Below are positions 1 through 7,918 of a DNA stretch of 64,000 nt, piece after piece. Below the pieces are notes generated by a model. That model saw nothing but the letters and a program-made list of their open reading frames with translations. It was not told the DNA's origin and did not search any database. The position numbers were made by a program, and so were the translations under genes. Position 1 is the first letter of the stretch, and every line of letters begins with the position of its first letter. The stretch covers positions 256,641 to 320,640 of the forward strand of contig DATMFF010000014.1 of NCBI GenBank assembly GCA_035556735.1, given 5' to 3'. This stretch comes from CANJBX01 sp035556735. Its GTDB lineage: Bacteria > Pseudomonadota > Alphaproteobacteria > Rhizobiales > Xanthobacteraceae.

Positions 1-300
1 TCGGCCGGCGGCTTCCGCGACTTCACGCGCATCGCCGCATCGGACCCGACCATGTGGCGCGACGTGTTCCTCACCAACAAGGACGCCGTGCTGGAAATGC
101 TGGGGACCTTCAACGAGGACCTGTCGAAGCTCACGCGCGCCATACGGCGCGGCGACGGGCAGGCGCTGTTCGATCATTTCGCGCGCACGCGCGCGATCCG
201 TCGCGGCATCGTCGAGATCGGGCAGGACTCCGCGGCGCCCGACTTCGGGCGGCCCCATCCCTCGCTGCCGCCGGTCCCCAGGCCGTATTCGTCGGATTAG
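1..300 (+). CDS. Prephenate/arogenate dehydrogenase, C-terminal part (5' end outside window)
   Basis: The reading frame is open from the first base and ends at a TAG. The encoded C-terminus contains FRDFTRIAASDPTMWRD followed by a long helical stretch, which is the conserved C-terminal dimerisation region of the prephenate/arogenate dehydrogenase (TyrA/TyrC) family. The enzyme oxidatively decarboxylates prephenate or arogenate in tyrosine biosynthesis in the cytoplasm. The NAD-binding Rossmann part lies upstream of the window. Rhizobiales commonly place this gene near the PlsC/ChaC/DUF2125 block seen here, which supports the call. Substrate preference cannot be judged from the tail. Confidence 0.88.
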   Translation, partial: SAGGFRDFTRIAASDPTMWRDVFLTNKDAVLEMLGTFNEDLSKLTRAIRRGDGQALFDHFARTRAIRRGIVEIGQDSAAPDFGRPHPSLPPVPRPYSSD

Positions 301-362
301 TCGCGCAAGCCGGATCCGCGGCCGCGTCAGGGGCCGTGTTCCGGCGCCCCGCGCGCCAGCGC

Positions 363-1214
363 TCAGCCTGCCGGCGCCCGTCGCGTGCGCGCCGTGGCCC
401 ACAAGCTGGACATCGCCACCCCGCCATCGCGGTGGCGACCGCCGGCGCAGGCCGCGAACCAGGCCGCCACGGCTCCGAGCAGGGCCGATGCGCCCGCCAT
501 GAAGCCGATCAGCACACTGCTCTTGTGCGCGCGCCCAATGTTGTCGCGCGCGCCGGCAATCGCCGCATCGACCCGCCGTTCGGCGTCGGGAGCGGCCGTC
601 CCGGTGCGCGCCGATACCATGCGGATGAGGTAGGTGCGATCTTCTGCCGACACGCCGCTGTGCCCCGCCGCGGTGAGCAGGATGCGTCCGGCCTCCGCGC
701 GTGCCTGGGACAGATCACCCTGCGGCGGCCGCTCGCTGCGGAACAGGCGGTCGATGTCATAGGCGATGATGTTCTCGGCGCCGAAGGACGTCCCCGCGCC
801 GGCCTCATCGCCCGAGGGCGCGGCCAATCGGGTCAGCGATTGCGCAACCCCGAGCGCCAGCAGGCCCGTCATCAGGGTCGCGAGGGCCCAGACGATGATG
901 CCATGCGCGCCGTCGCGGATCTCGACCTCGTCGGCCGGCGCGGCGGTGAGCCGGAGGCGCGTGCGCCCCGCCACGTAGCCGCCCAGCGAATAGCTCGCCA
1001 GCGCGACCAGCAACAGGTAGATGCCGGTCAGCACCCACAGCGCCCATGAGCCGTCGCGCCAGGTCGGCGAAGTCGAACTCACGCTGATACCGATGGCGGC
1101 AGCAAAAGCGTGCAGCACGAACGCGAGTGCCGCGGCGGCGAAGGCCCCGGCGAAAATCGGCCCCCATTGGAGATAGATCGGCCCGTCGACCGGAACGCGC
1201 GTTTCCGTTTGCAT
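363..1214 (-). CDS. Conserved integral membrane protein, function unknown
   Basis: This 283-residue protein has about four predicted membrane spans: one near residues 18-42, one near 57-80, one near 103-128 and a last one near 232-256. Between spans three and four is a soluble domain of about 100 residues. The N-terminus reads as an inner-membrane protein without a cleavable signal. I do not recognise a named family; similar proteins occur in Rhizobiales. A 24-codon gene starts about 90 bp upstream on the same strand and probably shares its transcript. It ends convergently with the dehydrogenase gene. No catalytic motif is visible. Confidence 0.7.
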   Translation of the reverse strand: MQTETRVPVDGPIYLQWGPIFAGAFAAAALAFVLHAFAAAIGISVSSTSPTWRDGSWALWVLTGIYLLLVALASYSLGGYVAGRTRLRLTAAPADEVEIRDGAHGIIVWALATLMTGLLALGVAQSLTRLAAPSGDEAGAGTSFGAENIIAYDIDRLFRSERPPQGDLSQARAEAGRILLTAAGHSGVSAEDRTYLIRMVSARTGTAAPDAERRVDAAIAGARDNIGRAHKSSVLIGFMAGASALLGAVAAWFAACAGGRHRDGGVAMSSLWATARTRRAPAG

Positions 1215-1232
1215 GCGACTCTCCTGCCGGCG

Positions 1233-1307
1233 CTACCGCAACCCGAAGAACGACAGGATCGCCATGATCACCACGATCAGTCCGACGAGATAGATCAGTC
1301 CGTTCAT
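1233..1307 (-). CDS. Very small hydrophobic membrane protein (24 aa)
   Basis: A 24-codon frame starts with ATG after a good Shine-Dalgarno (GGAGAG about 5 bp upstream) and ends in TAG. The product begins MNGLIYLVGLIVV and ends FFGLR, a single transmembrane helix with almost no soluble part. Proteins of this size and pattern are conserved in Rhizobiales, usually unannotated. It precedes the four-span membrane protein by about 20 bp on the same strand, so the two are probably co-transcribed and the small protein could be an accessory subunit. That role is inference. Confidence 0.6.
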   Translation of the reverse strand: MNGLIYLVGLIVVIMAILSFFGLR

Positions 1308-1441
1308 GCGCTCTCTCCGCAACGTGCTGCTGCCACGACGCGGGAGAACAACGCCTGTGCCGGGAAAGTTCCACCGCCGGGCGCCGTCACGCGTGCGCTG
1401 CAGCGAGATGAGCCGTCTGCGATGCGGTATGCGGTATGTGG

Positions 1442-1813
1442 TCAGTGACGCTTCGCGGCCAGCGCCTCGGCCACGGCGCCGCGGATCTGCGCCAGCGTGA
1501 AGGGCTTGGCGACCACGTCATGGATCAGCGCCTCGAGCCCGTGCGCGCGTTCGCGCTGATCGGCATAGCCGGTCATCATCAGGATGGTCAGTTCGGGGTA
1601 GTCGCGCGCGGCCGACAGCGCGAGGGCGATGCCGTCCATCAGAGGCATGCGGATGTCGGTCAGCAGCAGGTCGAATGCGCCGCCCGCGGCGACCAGCTTG
1701 TCGAGCGCTTCCGCACCGTCGGAGGCAGCCACGACCGAATGCTCTGCTTCGAACGCGCGCACGAGCAGCGCACGCAATGGGTCTTCGTCTTCAGCGAGAA
1801 GAATTCGGGCCAT
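1442..1813 (-). CDS. cpdR: Single-domain response regulator, CpdR-like
   Basis: This 123-residue protein is a stand-alone receiver domain: acidic pocket E8-D9-E10-D11, phosphoacceptor D53 in LLLTDIRMP, conserved T81 and K103 in AKPF. The segment MTGYADQRERAHGLEALIHDV is characteristic of CpdR, which receives phosphate through the CckA-ChpT relay and, when unphosphorylated, primes ClpXP to degrade CtrA and other cell-cycle proteins. The frame is open further upstream, but the ATG at MARILLAEDED matches the family start. It lies 10 bp downstream of the zinc-ribbon gene on the same strand, so the two probably form an operon whose promoter region carries a CtrA-like box. Confidence 0.86.
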   Translation of the reverse strand: MARILLAEDEDPLRALLVRAFEAEHSVVAASDGAEALDKLVAAGGAFDLLLTDIRMPLMDGIALALSAARDYPELTILMMTGYADQRERAHGLEALIHDVVAKPFTLAQIRGAVAEALAAKRH

Positions 1814-1823
1814 TTCGAAAGTC

Positions 1824-2720
1824 CTAGCGATTGCTGGTTGCGACGAGGTCGCGGCGTTGCAGGAAGCGCACGTAAGCCTGGCGGCTGTCGGCCGGGGGCG
1901 ATGCGAGGCGCGTGCGGAAGATCTGCATCTCGCCCGGCGGCAGCACGCCACGCTCCGGCACCGCCGTCCAGGAGTAGATTTCCGCACCCTCCGCATTGCG
2001 CGTGGCGAAACGCAGGCGGGGGACTTCGATCGGATTGCGGGTCACGTTGCGGATCACGCCCTCGATCACGAGCACGGGGACCCCGTCTTGCTGCTCGATG
2101 GAGCCCTTCACGCTCTCTATGGTGAGTCCGCGCAGGTTGACCGGCAGCCCGATGCCGGCATAGAGCGAGGCGGTCTGCGGCATCACGCGCGCCACCTGCT
2201 CGCGCCCGAGGACGAGCAGCGCCAGAACGAGCCCCATGGCCACGACCAGCCGCGGCTTGGTGAGCAGCGGGGACTTCCGCTTGGTGACCTGCCGCTGCTG
2301 ACGGCGACGGCGCACTTCGTAGTAGTCGGGTTCCTCGTTCGGGTCGGCGGCTGGCGCATCGGATGCGTCGTGGCCGGTTGCGCCGTCATCCATCCCGCTG
2401 CCGTAGTCCTGCGGCGCGATGGAGGGAGCCCCGTCCAACTGCGGCATGGCGCCGGGAACCGCGAACTCCACCTCGCTCGGTTGCGCGGCGAAACGATCTT
2501 CGGGAACCACGGAGGCGCTGATCTGGTCGCGCGACCAGCCGCCGGCATTCCCCACGTCTTCCCAGCGCGGCGGCGTTCCGGCCTCGGCCAGCGCCGGTTG
2601 CGGGGCGGTCGCGAACCAGACCTCCTTGCAATGCGCACAGCGCACCATGCGCCCGTCGGCCCCGAGCGAGGACGGCGCGATCTCGTAGGATGTTGCGCAG
2701 TTGGGGCAGGCGATCTGCAT
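1824..2720 (-). CDS. Zinc-ribbon domain membrane protein (MJ0042-type N-terminus)
   Basis: The 298-residue product begins with a small zinc ribbon: C5-P-N-C8 and C28-A-H-C31, followed by KEVWF, matching the MJ0042-type N-terminal zinc-finger family. A long charged, low-complexity linker leads to one transmembrane helix near residues 183-205 (VVAMGLVLALLVLG). A C-terminal soluble domain of about 90 residues resembles the DUF3426 region often found in such proteins. In Alphaproteobacteria this gene commonly sits next to ftsE, as here, and cpdR follows it. The function is unknown; the ribbon should face the cytoplasm and the C-terminal domain the periplasm. Confidence 0.8.
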   Translation of the reverse strand: MQIACPNCATSYEIAPSSLGADGRMVRCAHCKEVWFATAPQPALAEAGTPPRWEDVGNAGGWSRDQISASVVPEDRFAAQPSEVEFAVPGAMPQLDGAPSIAPQDYGSGMDDGATGHDASDAPAADPNEEPDYYEVRRRRQQRQVTKRKSPLLTKPRLVVAMGLVLALLVLGREQVARVMPQTASLYAGIGLPVNLRGLTIESVKGSIEQQDGVPVLVIEGVIRNVTRNPIEVPRLRFATRNAEGAEIYSWTAVPERGVLPPGEMQIFRTRLASPPADSRQAYVRFLQRRDLVATSNR

Positions 2721-2787
2721 GACGATTCGACCGGGTCTTACGTCGATTGTTACAGTCTCACCGTTAACGGATCGGAAACCACGGAGA

Positions 2788-2802
2788 TTAACCGATCGTT
2801 AA
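2788..2802. promoter_or_regulatory. CtrA-like binding box TTAA-N7-TTAA
   Basis: The sequence TTAACCGATCGTTAA matches the core CtrA consensus TTAA-N7-TTAA, with the outer base of the second half-site T rather than C. A further TTAAC half-site lies at 2764-2768. The box is in the divergent region between the zinc-ribbon/cpdR pair and ftsEX, where the master cell-cycle regulator CtrA could act on either side. The match is visible; binding is inferred. Confidence 0.55.
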
Positions 2803-2837
2803 TGTGAAGCCGGGGAGCGGCGGCATCGGCCCTGCCC

Positions 2838-2843
2838 TATAAT
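2838..2843 (+). promoter_or_regulatory. Candidate -10 element of ftsE promoter
   Basis: A perfect TATAAT lies about 34 bp before the ftsE ATG. The hexamer 17 bp upstream (GAGCGG) is a poor -35, which fits a promoter needing an activator. The CtrA-like box is centred about 45 bp upstream of this element. Confidence 0.4.
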
Positions 2844-2876
2844 CCAGCAGAAATCGGTGGAGTGGGGCGATTCGGG

Positions 2877-3536
2877 ATGGTCCGTTTCGAGAACGTGGGT
2901 CTGCGCTATGGCTTCGGCCCGGAGGTGCTGCGCGACCTGACATTCCGGATCGAGCCCCACTCGTTCCAGTTCCTGACAGGCCCCTCCGGGGCCGGCAAGA
3001 CGTCCCTGCTGCGTCTGATGTTCCTGGCGCTGCGCCCCACGCGCGGCCTCATCACCATGTTCGACCAGGACATCGCCACGCTCGGGAAGGACGGGCTCGC
3101 GGGCTTGCGGCGCCGCATCGGCATCGTGTTCCAGGATTTCCGCCTGCTCGACCATATGACGACGTTCGAGAACGTCGCATTGCCGTTGCGCGTGCAGGGC
3201 CGCAGCGAGGCGAGCTATCGCCGTGAGGTCACGGAACTGCTGCACTGGGTGGGCCTGGGCGACCGCCTCGGAGCGCTGCCGCCGGTTCTCTCCGGCGGCG
3301 AGAAGCAGCGCGCGGCGATTGCGCGCGCCGTGATTGCGCGGCCGGAGCTGCTGCTCGCCGACGAGCCGACCGGCAACGTCGATCCAGCCCTTGCGCAGCG
3401 GCTGCTGCGGCTGTTCATCGAGCTCAACAAGTCCGGCACCGCCGTCGTGATCGCCACGCACGACATCGGGTTGATGGATGAATATGATGCCCGCCGTCTC
3501 GTCCTGCACGACGGGCGCATGCACACCTACGAGTGA
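2877..3536 (+). CDS. ftsE: Cell division ATP-binding protein FtsE
   Basis: This 219-residue ABC ATPase has Walker A GPSGAGKTS near residue 35, signature LSGGEKQR, Walker B LLLADEPTG and the switch His in ATHD. Length, sequence and the directly following ftsX identify FtsE, which with FtsX couples septal ring signals to activation of peptidoglycan hydrolases through periplasmic EnvC-like partners. An in-frame GTG lies five codons earlier, but the ATG giving MVRFENVGLRYG matches the family start. ftsX begins 7 bp after the stop, so the pair is an operon. Confidence 0.95.
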   Translation: MVRFENVGLRYGFGPEVLRDLTFRIEPHSFQFLTGPSGAGKTSLLRLMFLALRPTRGLITMFDQDIATLGKDGLAGLRRRIGIVFQDFRLLDHMTTFENVALPLRVQGRSEASYRREVTELLHWVGLGDRLGALPPVLSGGEKQRAAIARAVIARPELLLADEPTGNVDPALAQRLLRLFIELNKSGTAVVIATHDIGLMDEYDARRLVLHDGRMHTYE

Positions 3537-3543
3537 AGCTCCG

Positions 3544-4482
3544 ATGGCAGACCAGCAGCCGGCACGGTGGGACGCAAACGGCCTGCGGCGAACGGAAGCG
3601 CCGCTCGTCCCGCGCAGCACGATCGGCGGCCACGCACTGATCGCGGTCATCGCGATCATGACGTTCCTGGCCGCGCTGACCGCGGGTGCCGTGGTCCTTG
3701 TGGTCGGGGCCGCTTCCGAGTGGCAGTCCGACGTCGCGCGCGAGATGACGGTGCAGGTGCGGCCGGCCGCGGGGCGGGATGTCGAGGCCGATGTGACACG
3801 GGCCGTGGCCATCGCCAAGGCCACGCCCGGCATTGCCGAGGTGCGCCCCTATTCGCGCGCTGAATCCATGCGCCTGCTCGAGCCGTGGCTTGGCGGCGGG
3901 CTTGCGCTCGACGATCTGCCGATTCCGCGCGTGATCGTGCTCAGGCTGGCGGGCGATCACGCATTCGACGCCGAGGTCCTGCGCGCGGCTCTGGCGCGCG
4001 ACGTGGCCACGGCGAGCCTCGACGATCACCGTGGCTGGATCGACCACATGCGGGCGATGGCGACCTCGGCCATTGCCATCGGGCTGACGGTTCTGCTGCT
4101 CGTGCTGGCGGCGACGGTGCTGACCGTCACGTTCGCCACCCGCGGAGCCATGGCAGCCAACCGCCCGATCGTCGAGGTGCTCCACTTCATCGGCGCGACC
4201 GACCGCTACGTGGCGGCGCAGTTCCAGCGCCACTTCCTCGCGCTCGGCTTCAAGGGCGGGCTGATCGGCGGCGGCGGCGCCGTCCTGGTCTTCCTGATCG
4301 CCAAGCTTGCCGGCGACTGGCTGGTCGCGACCGCCAGCGGCAATGAATTGTCGGCGCTCTTCGGCTCCTTTTCGATCGGGACACTGGGATATGCAGGCAT
4401 TCTCGTGCAGATCGTCCTCATCGCCGTCGTGACGGCCGCGACCTCGCGTGAGGTCGTCAATCGAACATTGAAGTCGATCTGA
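3544..4482 (+). CDS. ftsX: Cell division protein FtsX
   Basis: The 312-residue permease-like protein has the FtsX layout: a cytoplasmic N-terminus, a first membrane span near residues 31-58 (ALIAVIAIMTFLAALTAG), a periplasmic domain of about 110 residues, then three spans in the C-terminal half. It forms a complex with FtsE at the division site. The ATG starting MADQQPARW was chosen over an upstream in-frame start inside ftsE because of the 7-bp spacing typical of this operon. The periplasmic domain is the part expected to contact amidase activators. Confidence 0.92.
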   Translation: MADQQPARWDANGLRRTEAPLVPRSTIGGHALIAVIAIMTFLAALTAGAVVLVVGAASEWQSDVAREMTVQVRPAAGRDVEADVTRAVAIAKATPGIAEVRPYSRAESMRLLEPWLGGGLALDDLPIPRVIVLRLAGDHAFDAEVLRAALARDVATASLDDHRGWIDHMRAMATSAIAIGLTVLLLVLAATVLTVTFATRGAMAANRPIVEVLHFIGATDRYVAAQFQRHFLALGFKGGLIGGGGAVLVFLIAKLAGDWLVATASGNELSALFGSFSIGTLGYAGILVQIVLIAVVTAATSREVVNRTLKSI

Positions 4483-4609
4483 CCGGTCCGGCGACGCTGC
4501 CGCATCCGAGGGGGATATCTCACATGGCCCGCGGACGACCGCCCACATTCACCAATTCAGCGCGAGCTGCCCCCGCAATGTCGCGATTGCCTTATAGTGC
4601 TGCGGTCGC

Positions 4610-5263
4610 ATGTTGAACGCACCGCAGCTCTCCACCGACCCAAAGCTCGCGCCCCGGAGGCGCTGGCGGTTGTGGCGCGTGGGCATCCGGCTGATCGGCG
4701 TCGCTGCGCTCGCCCTGATCGCGGGATTTTTCTGGTACGCCGCGCTTGTGCCTGGGGCCGATCCGACGTTCGATCATTCCGCCGACGGCATCGTCGCGCT
4801 CACCGGGGGGCGGGAACGGATCAGCGATGCGGTCGAGCTGCTGGCGGCCGGCCGTGGCAAGCGCCTGCTGATCACCGGCGTCAACCCGCTCACGCGCGCA
4901 GATGAGCTTTCGCGCTTCGTGCCGCGGCACCAGTCGATGTTCACCTGCTGCATCGACATCGACCGGTCGGCCACCAATACGATCGGCAATGCGATCGAAA
5001 CGCGCCGCTGGGCGCGCCAGCGCGGGTTCCGTTCGCTGCTGGTCGTCACCTCCGCCTATCACATGCCTCGGGCCATGGCCGAGCTCGCGCATCAGCTTCC
5101 GGACGTGAAGCTCATCCCCTTTCCCGTCGTGACCGAACGCCAGCGCGCCGAACCATGGTGGACCAGCACGGGGGCGGCACGCACGCTCGCTTTCGAATAC
5201 GTGAAATACCTTGCGGCGCTGCTTCGCATGCGCGTCGTGCCGGGTTATGGGGAAGACGACTGA
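4610..5263 (+). CDS. YdcF/ElyC-family (DUF218) membrane-anchored protein
   Basis: The 217-residue protein has one N-terminal membrane anchor near residues 24-46 and a periplasmic DUF218 domain. Family marks are DGIVALTGGRERI near the domain start, a GKRLLITG segment, and LLVVTSAYHMPRA near residue 145. DUF218 proteins include SanA, ElyC and YdcF, linked to envelope integrity and peptidoglycan or lipid-carrier metabolism, but no exact reaction is established for this branch. The acyltransferase gene overlaps its 3' end, so both are probably translated from one transcript. Confidence 0.85.
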   Translation: MLNAPQLSTDPKLAPRRRWRLWRVGIRLIGVAALALIAGFFWYAALVPGADPTFDHSADGIVALTGGRERISDAVELLAAGRGKRLLITGVNPLTRADELSRFVPRHQSMFTCCIDIDRSATNTIGNAIETRRWARQRGFRSLLVVTSAYHMPRAMAELAHQLPDVKLIPFPVVTERQRAEPWWTSTGAARTLAFEYVKYLAALLRMRVVPGYGEDD

Positions 5264-6047
5264 CGCTTATTCCTGCTGGACCCGCGCCTTGATCGTGCTT
5301 CGCTCGACCGTCTTCCAGGTGGTGTTCTACCTGGTCACCGTGATCTTCTCGATCGCGTCCCTCCCGCTGTTCCTGCTGCCGGCGCGCGCGATGGTCGAGC
5401 TTGCCCGCGCCTGGGGCGCCCTCAACATCTGGCTGCTGCGCGTGATCTGCGGCGTCAGGCTCGAACAGCGCGGACGGGAGAACATCCCGGCCGGCGCGTT
5501 CCTGGTCGCATCCAAGCACCAGTCGGCCTGGGAGACCTTCGCGCTGATGTCGCTGTTCGACTTTCCGACCTATGTGCTCAAACGGGAGCTCACGTGGATT
5601 CCGGTGTTCGGCTGGTCGCTGCTCAAGGCCGGCATGATCCCCCTCGAGCGCAGTGCCGGACGCGACGCACTCGCCGGACTGATCGAGCGCGTGCGCCGTG
5701 CGCTTGCCGCGGGACGCCAGGTGATCATCTTCCCTGAAGGGACGCGCCGTCCGGTCGGTGCGGCGCCCGATTACAAGCTCGGCGTCGTCCAGATCTATGC
5801 CGCCAGCGGCGCGTCCTGTCTGCCGGTCGCGCTCAACAGCGGCCTGTTCTGGCCGCGGCGCAGCTTCCTGCGCTACCCAGGCACTCTCGTCGTGGAATAT
5901 CTGCCGCCGATTCCACCCGGACTGCAGCGGGCCGCCTTCTTTCGCCGCCTGCAGCACGACATTGAGACGGCGACGGCGCGCCTCGTGGCGGAATCCGCCC
6001 GATCGTCGACTGCTGCCGCGGACACGCCCCATTTGGAGCGCTTATAG
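5247..6047 (+). CDS. plsC: 1-acyl-sn-glycerol-3-phosphate acyltransferase (PlsC family)
   Basis: The protein carries acyltransferase motif I in the variant form KHQSAWETF (His-X4-Glu rather than His-X4-Asp), a PLERS segment and motif III FPEGTRRP, after an N-terminal hydrophobic region. This fits a PlsC-type enzyme that acylates lysophosphatidic acid at the inner membrane. I list the ATG overlapping the YdcF gene; in-frame TTG (5289) and GTG (5295) starts giving LIVLRS or VLRS are realistic alternatives and match many family N-termini. It converges with chaC: the two stop codons overlap by 6 bp. Confidence 0.85.
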   Translation: MGKTTDAYSCWTRALIVLRSTVFQVVFYLVTVIFSIASLPLFLLPARAMVELARAWGALNIWLLRVICGVRLEQRGRENIPAGAFLVASKHQSAWETFALMSLFDFPTYVLKRELTWIPVFGWSLLKAGMIPLERSAGRDALAGLIERVRRALAAGRQVIIFPEGTRRPVGAAPDYKLGVVQIYAASGASCLPVALNSGLFWPRRSFLRYPGTLVVEYLPPIPPGLQRAAFFRRLQHDIETATARLVAESARSSTAAADTPHLERL

Positions 6048-6602
6048 GTCCGCAGACACCGCCGTCGTTTCGTGCGATCCTTTCAGGGCTTGAGCCAAGA
6101 GGTGAAGATCCCGGTCGCGGAAGCCGAGCGCCTCCAGTGCGTCGACGGTCGACAGAACGTATTCGCGATTGGGTCCGGAGCGGCCATGTCCCTGACGAAC
6201 GAGGTGGAGCTGCTGATCAAGCGTCAGGCGCCCCGCGTACTGCACGTGACCGCGGTCGACACAGTACACCAGCGCGCGCACGCGCCGCTCTGGCGTGCCA
6301 GCGAGCTCGATCTGGCGGTAGGTTTCGAGGTACACGCTGGTGACCTGCTCGCGTTCCCGCAGATAGGCGACCGTAGCCTCGCGCTGTCCGGGCGCGATGC
6401 GGAAAGCCACCCCGCGGCAGGCGCCGCCGCGATCGAGCCCGAGCACCAGGCCGGGCCGCTCGGCGGTCCCGCGATGTACGAAGGAATAGACGCAGAGCGC
6501 GCGATGCAGCCCGATCAGCTTGGCCGGCACGCGCTCCTCGAACTCGAAACCCGGCCGCCAGATCAGCGAGCCGTAGCCAAAGACCCAGAAATCGTCGTGC
6601 AT
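6042..6602 (-). CDS. chaC: Glutathione-specific gamma-glutamylcyclotransferase (ChaC family)
   Basis: The 186-residue protein starts MHDDFWVFGYGSLIWRPGF, containing the FGYGSL glycine-rich loop that defines the gamma-glutamylcyclotransferase fold. ChaC enzymes split glutathione (or gamma-glutamyl peptides) into 5-oxoproline and Cys-Gly in the cytoplasm. Length agrees with the family. The frame stays open upstream far into the opposite-strand gene, but the family N-terminus fixes the start. The gene ends convergently with plsC and runs divergently from the DUF2125 gene, leaving about 87 bp of shared promoter space. Confidence 0.9.
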   Translation of the reverse strand: MHDDFWVFGYGSLIWRPGFEFEERVPAKLIGLHRALCVYSFVHRGTAERPGLVLGLDRGGACRGVAFRIAPGQREATVAYLREREQVTSVYLETYRQIELAGTPERRVRALVYCVDRGHVQYAGRLTLDQQLHLVRQGHGRSGPNREYVLSTVDALEALGFRDRDLHLLAQALKGSHETTAVSADL

Positions 6603-6689
6603 GAACGTCAGGCGGACCTGTTGCGGGCGACGCTCGCGTAACAGCCGGACGGCGGCGACGCAATCAGGAACGACAGGACAGGACTCGAC

Positions 6690-7847
6690 GTGAACAACGC
6701 AACTCATATTCCGCCACACGCGCCGCGGCGACGACGCCCCTGGTTGATCGCGCTGCCGCTTGCCGTGGTTGTGCTCGCCGCGATCGCCTGGAGCGGCTTC
6801 TGGTTCTATGCCGCCGCACAGGCTGATGCCGCGATCGCCGGCTGGCGCGCCCGCGAGGCCGAAGCCGGCCGCATCCAGAACTGCGCCAACCAGTCGATCG
6901 GCGGATTTCCTTTCCGCATCGAGGCCCACTGCGCGTCCCCGACCGTCGAGTTCCGGACGATGCAGCCGCCCTTCACCCTGGCAGCGAAGGACGCTCTGAT
7001 CGCGGCCCAGATCTACAGTCCGACGCTGCTGATCGGCGAGTTCGCCGGCCCGCTGACGCTTGCCGAGAGCGGGCGGGTGCCGATCCTCAGCGCCGACTGG
7101 CGTCTGGCGCAGGTGAGCGTGCGCGGTACGCCGCAAGCGCCCGAGCGCGTCTCGGTCGCCATCGACCAGCCGCAAATGTCCCGCCTGTCGGGATCGACGA
7201 TGGTTCCGCTGGCACGCGCCACGCATGCTGAACTGCACGGCCGCATGGCCGGAGGCAGCGCTTCTCAGGACCCCGTCATCGAAGCGGTGCTGCGGCTCGT
7301 CCAGGCGAGCGCGCCCGGATTGCATCCCGCAACGGCACGGCCGACCGACGGTGAGATCGACGCGGTGCTGACCGGGTTGAAGGACTTTGCGCCCAAGCCG
7401 TGGCCGGCGCGGCTGCGCGAGATCGCGGCCGCGGGCGGCGGCATCGAGATCAAGCGCGCGCGGCTGCAGCAGGACGACATCCTCGTGGTGGGCGCCGGCA
7501 CGCTTGGCCTGACGCCGACGGGATATTTCGAGGGCCAGCTCGACATCACGGTGGCCGGTCTCGACCGCCTGATCACGCTGCTGGGCATCGACCAGGCCGT
7601 GCAGCAATATCTCTCGCAGCACGGAAGCAGCGTCGACAAGCTCGCCAGCGGGCTCGACCGGATCCTGCCGGGGCTGGGCGGCGCCGTGCGCAGCAACTCT
7701 GGCGGCCTTGCCACGATCGGCATCGCCATGCTGGGCGAGCCGCGGGAGATCGAGGGGCGCAAAGGGATCAGCCTGCCCTTGCGGTTCAAGGATGGGACTG
7801 TGTTTCTGGGACCGATCGCGGTGGCGCAGAGCGTGCCGATCTTCTAG
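6690..7847 (+). CDS. DUF2125 family protein
   Basis: The 385-residue product has an N-terminal membrane anchor or signal (residues 18-42, LIALPLAVVVLAAIAW) and then a periplasmic beta-rich domain with the family segment NCANQSIGGFPFRIE near residue 68. DUF2125 is widespread in Alphaproteobacteria and lacks an assigned function; a predicted outer periplasmic lipid-related role is only inference from the neighbouring acyltransferase. The start codon is GTG behind AGGACAGGA. It converges with the large TIGR02302 gene. Confidence 0.85.
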   Translation: MNNATHIPPHAPRRRRPWLIALPLAVVVLAAIAWSGFWFYAAAQADAAIAGWRAREAEAGRIQNCANQSIGGFPFRIEAHCASPTVEFRTMQPPFTLAAKDALIAAQIYSPTLLIGEFAGPLTLAESGRVPILSADWRLAQVSVRGTPQAPERVSVAIDQPQMSRLSGSTMVPLARATHAELHGRMAGGSASQDPVIEAVLRLVQASAPGLHPATARPTDGEIDAVLTGLKDFAPKPWPARLREIAAAGGGIEIKRARLQQDDILVVGAGTLGLTPTGYFEGQLDITVAGLDRLITLLGIDQAVQQYLSQHGSSVDKLASGLDRILPGLGGAVRSNSGGLATIGIAMLGEPREIEGRKGISLPLRFKDGTVFLGPIAVAQSVPIF

Positions 7848-7888
7848 CGCATCGGCAACAGCGGCGGGCGAGGCCGCAATGCGCGGCG

Positions 7889-7918
7889 GACGGATTAGAA
7901 ATCGACGGATTAGAAATC
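7889..7918. repeat. Perfect tandem duplication, 2 x 15 bp
   Basis: The unit GACGGATTAGAAATC occurs twice head to tail. The second copy covers the stop codon and last codons of the TIGR02302 gene, and the first copy lies just outside. It looks like a recent slippage duplication at the 3' end and would encode the same C-terminus if one copy were deleted. Confidence 0.85.
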
